A DNA stretch of 8,271 nt from DASWIV01 sp036397475 (lineage in GTDB: Bacteria > JAJVIF01 > JAPKYR01), in contig DASWIV010000342.1 in assembly GCA_036397475.1 (NCBI GenBank), positions 1-8,271 of the forward strand. Reading direction: 5' to 3'. Shown piece by piece: positions 1 to 5,693 of the stretch. The position numbers and the translations under genes are program-made. Each line of letters begins with the position of its first letter. Position 1 is the first letter of the stretch. The notes beneath the pieces were generated by a model. It made no database searches. It saw only the letters and a list, made by a program, of their open reading frames with translations, and was not told the origin of the DNA.

Positions 1-1340
1 TGATAAACAGGAGTCCCTCCACACAACCCGGTCTCAAATGTAACGCTTTCCTGAAATGAACCGGTGACCAGGAAAGATCCATTGAACGGGGTGGCTGCAA
101 TACCTTTGACTTGGTCATATCCGGGTCCGGCAACCGCCCTCGCCCAATTGAAACTGCCATCGTTTGAGTTAAAAGAAGCTATAAAACCATCATAGCCCCC
201 TTCCGTCAGAATACCAGGTCCCGAGCCATCCGGATCGAACCACATTGAACCCTGGAAACTTCCACCGACATAAACATTTTCTCCATAATGGTCCACTGTC
301 GCGCTGCGGTCGTATTCCATGCTGCCCATTAATTTTACCCAGTTAAATTTCGGTACTGGGACTGTGTCGAATTGAGCAACGAACACATCAGCCAGACCCT
401 GGGCAGTGATAGTTCCCCAATCGTATTCGGTCAGAGATACAGAATCATTGTATGATCCCGTGATATAACCAATATCATCATCTACCAGGGAAATATCCGT
501 GCCGAAATCGTCTGAGCTTCCTCCCCACGACATTGTCCGTGTGTGATTGAGGTTAAAATCAAACCTGGATAGAAATACATCCTGAGCGCCATTGGATGTC
601 CTGTCGGCAACTCCAGTATTCCAGTCGAAGTCAACGGTTCCAGTAAATCCGCCAGTAACAAAGACGTGCCCGCCTTTTGCATCAATTCCACCAGGATAAA
701 CATCCGCTCCCGAGCTGGCTATGATTCTTGCGCCAAGGTATGCCATTGTATTCTTATCGTATGCCGCAATTATGCCATTGTTAGTATCGTCCAAGGCTGA
801 AATGATATCACCACTCCATTGCCCCATATCGATACTGGGACTGTCAAATCTTCCGGTTACATAGAGTTTGTCATCGACAGTTACACCATACAACATGTCA
901 TTATCTGCACCCCCGAGAAACCAGTCTTCAACCCAGTTTCCATTTTGATCGTACTTGGCCACCCACATGTCGAGACCACCTTCAGAAGATTTGCCGCCGC
1001 CGGGGAATTCACAGGCTCCGGAAAAGATCCCAACCATATAGATATTACCATCATCATCAACATCTGCAGCAGTTACACCTTGATCACCAGGTCCCCCGAA
1101 ATTCGTTACCCATACCAGATCACCGTCTGACTCATTTATGCCTTCGATGTTCAAGCGTGCGATAAAACCATCTTGACCCTGTGATATTATTGGTGCTCCG
1201 GCTCCGGGAAACTGCAGAGAGCCTTCAAAAGTGCCAACCATGTAAACGTTTCCATTGGAGCTGTACAACGCTTCAACACCCTGACCATACATTCCAAGGG
1301 GCGGACCTGAGTTCGTTGCCCAGTGCGTCCAGGACCCATA
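1..1340 (-). repeat. Seven or more ~65-residue propeller blades (SBBP-type)
   Basis: Blade landmarks of the form [Y/F/L]-[V/I/M]-x-G sit at residues 563, 631, 690, 757, 822, 887 and 954. The spacing is 59 to 68 residues, about 177 to 204 bp. Several units also carry a D-x-F/W-[V/I]-A-x-[F/Y/L] string about 20 residues after the landmark and a G-G or G-x-x-x-D turn further on, typical of SBBP beta-propeller repeats. The set is cut by the window edge, so seven is a minimum. DNA identity between blades is low, unlike the upstream modules. Confidence 0.75.
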
Positions 1341-2930
1341 AGTCAGCGACGCTCCCCCATCCGACTGATCCCAGATCGAAGAGTCAGATGCGTCCTCAAC
1401 TTTAATATATAAACTGGATAATGGAGTCCCGGGAGTTCCTGCCCAGTTGTATGACCCGCTATTGGAAACATTTGTTGCGATTGTCTGAGGCGAACCTGAA
1501 GCGCCGTCTGACCAGTAAATATTAACATTCGAGATGTTGCCTGTTGAGGTCCACTTAATCTCATAATTGCCATTAATTTTGAGTGTCTCTCCACCGTTCG
1601 GCTGAGTAACAGTTATCGACTTGGCAGGTGCCGGATTCGAGATGGTGAACGTGTTGTCCGAACTGTCATTAATGGTCGTATCCGCATTATCGTAAATTTT
1701 GATCATATTGTTCGATCCAACATATGATAATGGGATATTGTTCCACTCATAGGCTCCGTCGTTAGGGGTTGACGCTACGAGAGTGTTACCCGGCGGATAA
1801 CTGCTTCCACCATCCAGAGATATTCGGATTTGAACATCATTTATTGAATAATGAGAATTCCAGGTAATAACCTGATTAGATTCGGCTTCCCAATTTTCAC
1901 CGCCGTTTGGACTGGCTACCGTGATCCATTTGGTTATGGGAGGATCAGAGATGGTGAAGTTGAAATCTGAGAAGTCTGAAACTGAGGAATCTGCTGCGTC
2001 TGATATCCTTATTCTTCGACCGGTTCCTTTCAATGCCCCATCAAGGATAGTCCAGTCATAGGATCCGTCATTCGGTGTGGAGGCATTCAGAACTATATTA
2101 AAATTGAGTCCGCCATCAACAGAAAGCTCAATTTTTACATTTGAAATATCCTGATGTGCGCTCCATGTCAAGGAATAAGTTGATCCTACGTACCAGTCTT
2201 CTCCGCCATTTGGACTGGTGACCTGAATCCATTTTCCTGCCGGGACTTCAGCTATTGTGAAATTCGCGTCCGATACGTCAAAGATAGATGCATCGGCCGC
2301 ATCTGAAATTCTTACCCTCAGGGAATTACCGATGAGAGCCGCATCGATTGCGTTCCAGTCGAATGAGCCGTTATTAGGGATTGATGCTGTCAGGACGGTA
2401 CTATAATTCGTGCCTCCATCCGTTGACAGCTCAATTTTTACATTTGTTACATCAGAGTGTGCGGTCCATGTAATTTTCTGATTTGAGCTTGCGAACCAGC
2501 TCTCGCCGCCATTCGGGCTGGTCACGGTTACAAACTTTGCCGATCCCTGTTGCTTGATGGTGAACACACCATCAGACACATCAAAAATGGTCGGGTCACC
2601 GACCTCGGAAATCCGGATTTTAACATTTCCGCTAGCCAGGGCTGCCGCAATGCTATTCCAGTCGAAGACGCCGTCGCTGGGCGTCGAGGCGACAAGGGTC
2701 TGGCTGTAATTGGCTCCACCGTCGGTTGAAATGTCGATTTTGACATTAGCAACATCCTTCGATGTCCACTTGATCTGAAAATTGCCTCCGATGAGCAACG
2801 TTTCGCCGCCATTGGGGCTGGTAATTTTCACGGAATGACCACTTGGTGTCACCGTGGAGCCTCCGCCTCCACAGCCGATGAGCACGCCTGCTAAACAAAG
2901 GCAGTAGCTCAATATTAGAAATATTCTCAT
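1..2930 (-). CDS. Large repeat lipoprotein, Kre9/KNH-like modules plus SBBP-type propeller (partial, C-terminus off left edge)
   Basis: The frame is open from an ATG at 2930-2928 to the left edge, giving 976 codons with no stop. A GGAGG site lies 8 nt upstream of the ATG. Residues 1-20 form a lipoprotein signal peptide: Arg2, a hydrophobic core, then lipobox LIGC with the acylated Cys20, followed by a short Gly/Ser linker. Residues ~35-530 hold five modules of about 100 residues, each opening with S-P-N-G-G-E or a close variant, with central 'VKIxxSxDGG' and 'FDW' strings and ending in F-T-I. This matches the Kre9/KNH-like module common in bacterial secreted proteins. Residues ~531-976 hold at least seven propeller-like units centred on a [Y/F/L]-[V/I/M]-x-G motif, resembling SBBP repeats. 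The likely role is a surface-displayed adhesive or ligand-binding lipoprotein; no catalytic motif was seen. The true length is unknown. The architecture call is firm, the function is not. Confidence 0.88.
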   Translation of the reverse strand, partial: MRIFLILSYCLCLAGVLIGCGGGGSTVTPSGHSVKITSPNGGETLLIGGNFQIKWTSKDVANVKIDISTDGGANYSQTLVASTPSDGVFDWNSIAAALASGNVKIRISEVGDPTIFDVSDGVFTIKQQGSAKFVTVTSPNGGESWFASSNQKITWTAHSDVTNVKIELSTDGGTNYSTVLTASIPNNGSFDWNAIDAALIGNSLRVRISDAADASIFDVSDANFTIAEVPAGKWIQVTSPNGGEDWYVGSTYSLTWSAHQDISNVKIELSVDGGLNFNIVLNASTPNDGSYDWTILDGALKGTGRRIRISDAADSSVSDFSDFNFTISDPPITKWITVASPNGGENWEAESNQVITWNSHYSINDVQIRISLDGGSSYPPGNTLVASTPNDGAYEWNNIPLSYVGSNNMIKIYDNADTTINDSSDNTFTISNPAPAKSITVTQPNGGETLKINGNYEIKWTSTGNISNVNIYWSDGASGSPQTIATNVSNSGSYNWAGTPGTPLSSLYIKVEDASDSSIWDQSDGGASLTYGSWTHWATNSGPPLGMYGQGVEALYSSNGNVYMVGTFEGSLQFPGAGAPIISQGQDGFIARLNIEGINESDGDLVWVTNFGGPGDQGVTAADVDDDGNIYMVGIFSGACEFPGGGKSSEGGLDMWVAKYDQNGNWVEDWFLGGADNDMLYGVTVDDKLYVTGRFDSPSIDMGQWSGDIISALDDTNNGIIAAYDKNTMAYLGARIIASSGADVYPGGIDAKGGHVFVTGGFTGTVDFDWNTGVADRTSNGAQDVFLSRFDFNLNHTRTMSWGGSSDDFGTDISLVDDDIGYITGSYNDSVSLTEYDWGTITAQGLADVFVAQFDTVPVPKFNWVKLMGSMEYDRSATVDHYGENVYVGGSFQGSMWFDPDGSGPGILTEGGYDGFIASFNSNDGSFNWARAVAGPGYDQVKGIAATPFNGSFLVTGSFQESVTFETGLCGGTPVY
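1340..2831 (-). repeat. Five tandem ~300-bp coding repeats (Kre9/KNH-like modules)
   Basis: The Asn of the 'NGG' landmark falls at residues 40, 140, 241, 342 and 445 of the lipoprotein, that is at DNA 2813, 2513, 2210, 1907 and 1598 on the minus strand. The periods are 300, 303, 303 and 309 bp, all in frame. Units 1 to 3 are the most alike, and unit 5 is the most diverged, with a shorter middle. The repeats are visibly related in DNA as well as protein: the NGG/SPN block recurs almost unchanged. This suggests growth by in-frame duplication with later divergence. Confidence 0.85.
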
Positions 2931-2938
2931 GTTGGATG

Positions 2939-2943
2939 CCTCC
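2939..2943 (-). promoter_or_regulatory. Ribosome binding site of the repeat lipoprotein
   Basis: On the minus strand this reads GGAGG, 8 nt before the ATG at 2930. It fixes the start of the lipoprotein and agrees with the signal peptide beginning at that Met. Confidence 0.8.
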
Positions 2944-2944
2944 A

Positions 2945-3008
2945 AATTTGCATTAGATTAGTACCTAAGGAATGAAACGTAATCACATTTATTTAACAAA
3001 TGCAAATT
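2945..3008. repeat. Perfect 10-bp inverted repeat in the lipoprotein leader
   Basis: AATTTGCATT at 2945-2954 is matched by its exact reverse complement AATGCAAATT at 2999-3008, with 44 nt between the arms. The stretch 2941-3060 is strongly AT-rich and holds no gene. The left arm lies just upstream of the Shine-Dalgarno site. The pair could be a two-site operator for the lipoprotein gene. No convincing -35/-10 pair was recognised here. Confidence 0.4.
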
Positions 3009-3065
3009 ATTAATTGAAGAAAATATTTAACCATATGAAAATAAATCCTGAATAATCAAGCACAG

Positions 3066-3098
3066 AAAAAGACCCCCGGATTTCGCCGGGGGTTTTTT
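3066..3098 (-). terminator. Rho-independent terminator downstream of dnaA, probably bidirectional
   Basis: ACCCCCGG at 3072-3079 pairs with CCGGGGGT at 3086-3093 around a 6-nt loop. On the minus strand the stem is followed by TCTTTTT (3072-3066), and on the plus strand by a run of six T's (3093-3098). It lies 58 nt past the dnaA stop codon and upstream of the lipoprotein leader. It should therefore end dnaA transcription and separate the two co-directional genes. Confidence 0.9.
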
Positions 3099-3156
3099 CG
3101 ACGTTCGCGAACATCGATGTCCGGAGCGTCGCTCGATTGTAGAATGGATTTAATTC

Positions 3157-4593
3157 TCAGCCACCCTTGGATTCCGGTGCCCTGAAACGTTCCCGTAACC
3201 GGTTTCTCAGCAACATGACCTCGCGCGCGAAAGACTCATCCACTCCAAGTCTGGCTTCCACACGCTCAAGCGCGTAGATCACTGTCGTGTGATCCTTCCC
3301 GCCGAACACCTGTCCGATGTCCTTGAGCGATAAATGAGTCAGTTCCCGGCAGAAATACATGCCTATCTGACGCGGAACCGAAACCCGCGCAGTACGCCTG
3401 TCGCTTTTCAGGTCCTCTACAGAAATCTGGAAATGGATAGCAGCCTCCTCGAGGATATCATCCGCCGATGGGGCGTGACCTTCCTTGAGGGATTTCCGCA
3501 TGTTATCGAGAACATCGTCGACTTCGTCCTGTGTAAGGGGAAGCCGCGACAAACGTCCGAGAGCACTGACTTTCGTAAGCGCTCCTTCCAATTCGCGCAC
3601 ATTGCTGTCCACCACTGACGCGATTCTCGCGAGAATGTCCGAGGAGAGGCCGAAACCTCTCGACTGGTTCTTCTGATGCAGAATAGCGAGCCGGGTTTCA
3701 TAGTCGGGTTTGGAAATGTCCGCTGTCAGGCCTGACTCGAATCGTGATATCAGCCGGTCCTCAAGCGTATCGAGGTCGGACGGCATTCTGTCCGATGTGA
3801 TTACCACCTGCCGCCCCAGTTCGTGGAGCGTGTTAAATAAGTGAAAAAAGTTTTCCTGTGTCTGGTCTTTATTGATCAAAAACTGAATGTCGTCGACCAG
3901 GAGCAGATCCGCGCTGCGATAAATCCGGTTGAATGCGGGGACATCGCGGTGCTGGATCGCCTTGATCAACTGGTTCGTGAATTCTTCTGTCGTGACATAC
4001 TTTACGCGCGCTTCGGGACGAATTCGCACGACTTCGTGGCCGATAGCGTGCAGAAGGTGGGTTTTACCGAGTCCGGTCAGTGAATACACAAATAACGGGT
4101 TGTATTCGACGCCCGGACGTTCCGCGACAGCCTGCGCGGCGGCATGGGCAAGCTGATTATGCTTTCCGACCACAAACTGCTCGAAAGTGTAACGCGGGTT
4201 GAGCCTTACACTGTCGGCCTGCAGATTTCTGATTCCGGATTGAGTCGTCGATTCAGCCGATCCTTCCAGGGTGTCGCGATTGTGCCTGAGCTGGCTTAAA
4301 ACCGCGCTTGCATCCAGGTTGACATCCGACGCGTCGTCCTCGTCTTCTTCAGGATCCGATAACAGCTCAAGCTGTACCGGCTCCCCGATCCGGCGCGCGA
4401 ATGCGACCGAAAGATGCTCGGTCGTCTCGGCGGATATCATTTTCTTCATGTAGGTTTCCGGGAATCGAAGCCTGACAACTCCATCCTTAACTTCGACTTT
4501 CGCATGGCATAAAACCGTCTTAAGCGTAGGTTCGCTGACAATGCCGCTTACGTCCGAAAGGACTAATTTCCAAATGGACCCGGATCCATCCAT
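3157..4593 (-). CDS. dnaA: Chromosomal replication initiator protein DnaA
   Basis: DnaA binds origin DnaA boxes as an ATP-bound filament and opens the duplex. The 478-residue protein has the full four-domain layout. Domain I is residues ~1-78, with a weakly conserved start 'SIWKLVLSDV'. A short acidic linker follows (~79-130, with a run of D and E at 80-90). The AAA+ domain III is ~131-345, with Walker A at 171-178 (SLTGLGKT), Walker B LLLVDD at 230-235, sensor 1 ITSDRMP at 265-271, the box VII arginine near R284 in SRF, and sensor 2 around R333 in NVRELEGAL. DNA-binding domain IV ends the protein with the signature GGKDHTTVIYA at 431-441. The ATG at 4593 is chosen over an upstream in-frame TTG at 4653 because GGAGGAG lies 8 nt before it and domain I begins right after. 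It is isolated: no dnaN or recF follows. The first Walker A Gly is Ser. Confidence 0.97.
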   Translation of the reverse strand: MDGSGSIWKLVLSDVSGIVSEPTLKTVLCHAKVEVKDGVVRLRFPETYMKKMISAETTEHLSVAFARRIGEPVQLELLSDPEEDEDDASDVNLDASAVLSQLRHNRDTLEGSAESTTQSGIRNLQADSVRLNPRYTFEQFVVGKHNQLAHAAAQAVAERPGVEYNPLFVYSLTGLGKTHLLHAIGHEVVRIRPEARVKYVTTEEFTNQLIKAIQHRDVPAFNRIYRSADLLLVDDIQFLINKDQTQENFFHLFNTLHELGRQVVITSDRMPSDLDTLEDRLISRFESGLTADISKPDYETRLAILHQKNQSRGFGLSSDILARIASVVDSNVRELEGALTKVSALGRLSRLPLTQDEVDDVLDNMRKSLKEGHAPSADDILEEAAIHFQISVEDLKSDRRTARVSVPRQIGMYFCRELTHLSLKDIGQVFGGKDHTTVIYALERVEARLGVDESFAREVMLLRNRLRERFRAPESKGG

Positions 4594-4601
4594 CGAGCGT
4601 G

Positions 4602-4608
4602 CTCCTCC
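4602..4608 (-). promoter_or_regulatory. Ribosome binding site of dnaA
   Basis: The minus strand reads GGAGGAG, 8 nt before the ATG at 4593. The competing in-frame TTG at 4653 has no comparable site and would add 20 residues with no resemblance to DnaA domain I. This site decides the start. Confidence 0.85.
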
Positions 4609-4635
4609 ACATCGCGACGTGAATCTCCCCCCCAG

Positions 4636-4667
4636 GGACTTAAGGATCGACAAAAATCGTTAAGTCC
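4636..4667 (-). promoter_or_regulatory. Hairpin in the dnaA leader
   Basis: GGACTTAA at 4636-4643 and TTAAGTCC at 4660-4667 are exact reverse complements separated by 16 nt. A CGA/TCG pair inside can extend the structure past a 4-nt bulge. If transcription starts near 4684 as predicted, this would fold in the dnaA 5' untranslated RNA, about 43 nt before the start codon. It is not followed by a T-run, so it is not a terminator. It may act as an operator or as an RNA control element. Confidence 0.45.
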
Positions 4668-4675
4668 GCCGCGAA

Positions 4676-4691
4676 TTCGCTACATAGCGAA
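4676..4691. promoter_or_regulatory. Operator-like palindrome at the predicted dnaA start site
   Basis: TTCGCTA at 4676-4682 and TAGCGAA at 4685-4691 are exact inverted 7-mers with only CA between them. The right arm abuts the proposed dnaA -10 and the centre coincides with the expected transcription start. An overlapping 10-bp palindrome GCGAATTCGC occupies 4671-4680. The geometry fits a repressor site, but the factor is unknown. Confidence 0.4.
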
Positions 4692-4720
4692 ATATAGTAA
4701 CTTATAAAATTTTAATACAA
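4691..4720 (-). promoter_or_regulatory. Predicted dnaA promoter
   Basis: On the minus strand a -35-like TTGTAT (4720-4715) and a -10-like TATATT (4696-4691) are separated by 18 nt of AT-rich sequence. The predicted start is near 4684, leaving a leader of about 90 nt before the dnaA ATG. This is by eye only. The region 4690-4720 is the most AT-rich part of the dnaA/AbiEi gap. Confidence 0.45.
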
Positions 4721-4797
4721 CCAATCGAGTGAGGGAAGTCGAGTTTATCACCTTAAAGGAATTAAATCAAGAGCTAATCCGGGGTTACAAAATAGAC

Positions 4798-4825
4798 TTT
4801 AAAGTAATTTTCCCAATGGTATGAT
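4798..4825 (+). promoter_or_regulatory. Predicted extended -10 promoter of the AbiEi-family gene
   Basis: TATGAT at 4820-4825 is preceded by TGG at 4817-4819, giving an extended -10 (TGn-TATGAT). A weak -35-like TTTAAA lies at 4798-4803, 16 nt upstream. The leader to the ATG at 4908 would be about 76 nt. It would run divergently from the dnaA promoter, with roughly 70 bp between the two -35 regions. Confidence 0.4.
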
Positions 4826-4833
4826 AGAATGAT

Positions 4834-4887
4834 GCTTACTGCACATAAGCGCAAGCGAACAGGTGTTTTTTCTTGAGTTAAATAACT
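4834..4887. promoter_or_regulatory. Two short inverted repeats in the AbiEi-gene leader, candidate autoregulatory sites
   Basis: GCTTA at 4834-4838 and TAAGC at 4846-4850 form an inverted 5-mer around 7 nt. A second, tighter palindrome AGTTA-AA-TAACT lies at 4876-4887. Both are between the predicted promoter and the start codon. Characterised AbiEi proteins repress their own operon by binding inverted repeats in the promoter through the winged-helix domain, so these are candidate sites. The arms are short and chance is possible. Confidence 0.35.
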
Positions 4888-4907
4888 AAGATCGGTCTGG
4901 ATGGGGC

Positions 4908-5693
4908 ATGGTTCCTCGAATTTACCAGGTTTTTTATAATCAGAAAGTTGTCACGCTCGACGAGATCAAGCCGTTGTTTCCCGATGAACAGCAGGCGAGA
5001 AACGCTGTTTCATACCTGATAAAGAATGGCTACGCGGAACGGGTTAAATCGGGACTCTATTACCTGATTCCGTTCGAGCAACGTGGCAAGACCTGGAAAC
5101 CGGACATCCTGGTTATCGGAAGCAAGATCGCAGGCGAATATTATTACTCCCATTCGACAGCCCTTTACCTGTTCGGACGCATCGGGTCGGTCCCCCCGCG
5201 AATAGCTGTGACCACTCCTCACCGGTTCCGGAAATTCATGTACGGCAACAACACTTTTTATCCTGTGGAGACAAAATTCTTTTTCGGATTGAGGGATCTC
5301 GATTACAAGGGCATTTCAGTGAAGGTTTCCGACCTTGAGAGGACTTTTATCGACTGCATGACCCGCCTCGACCTTTCCGGAGGAGTTGTCGGGGTTTTCG
5401 ATCATCTAGCCACCCTGGGTATGACAAATTACCAGCTGCTTCTTGAATACCTTGAACGGATCGGCAAGAAAAGCACCATGCTGCGATGCGGATTCGCGCT
5501 CGACTTTTTCAGGGAAAACTGGGAAGTGGAGGACAGGATAATCGATGAGCTGCAAAAGCAGGCTGGAGAAGGTCCGGTCTATTATCTCGACCGCGCGATC
5601 CCCAAGGGCACCGGAAAACTGGTCAGGAAATGGAACCTGATTATCCCCGCCGCGTTCGAGGACCTCGTTGGCCCCGTGGATTCGTTGGCTTAG
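4908..5693 (+). CDS. AbiEi-family winged-helix antitoxin / regulator (COG5340), without AbiEii partner
   Basis: Known AbiEi proteins are the antitoxin of the type IV AbiE phage-defence system; they act as repressors and counter the nucleotidyltransferase toxin AbiEii. This 261-residue protein has the family layout. Residues ~5-55 form an N-terminal winged helix ending in the typical 'GYAERVKSGLYYL' wing. The AbiEi core follows, with YYSHSTALYLFG at 79-90 and the hallmark SDLERTFIDCMTR...LSGG at 141-159, then a helical C-terminal part. The ATG at 4908 is the only ATG after an in-frame TAA at 4887. The ribosome site is weak (GGATG, 4 nt away). No nucleotidyltransferase gene follows: the next gene is on the opposite strand and overlaps its last 53 bp. 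It may be a solitary regulator, or its toxin may lie elsewhere. The family call is strong; the function here is inferred. Confidence 0.85.
   Translation: MVPRIYQVFYNQKVVTLDEIKPLFPDEQQARNAVSYLIKNGYAERVKSGLYYLIPFEQRGKTWKPDILVIGSKIAGEYYYSHSTALYLFGRIGSVPPRIAVTTPHRFRKFMYGNNTFYPVETKFFFGLRDLDYKGISVKVSDLERTFIDCMTRLDLSGGVVGVFDHLATLGMTNYQLLLEYLERIGKKSTMLRCGFALDFFRENWEVEDRIIDELQKQAGEGPVYYLDRAIPKGTGKLVRKWNLIIPAAFEDLVGPVDSLA

Noticed and set aside
819..1594. Several ORFs of 60 to 103 codons overlapping the left-hand lipoprotein
   Set aside because: They lie in other frames of a continuous coding repeat array, and the lipoprotein frame explains the region.
2931..3156. Replication origin in the AT-rich stretch next to dnaA
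   Set aside because: It is AT-rich, but I found no cluster of DnaA boxes, only isolated 6-of-9 matches.
3334..4453. ORFs antisense to, or in other frames of, dnaA
   Set aside because: They are shadows of a conserved gene and show no ribosome sites or recognisable products.
4594..4653. 20-residue N-terminal extension of DnaA from a TTG at 4653
   Set aside because: It has no ribosome site, overlaps a hairpin in the leader, and does not resemble DnaA domain I. The ATG at 4593 has GGAGGAG 8 nt upstream.
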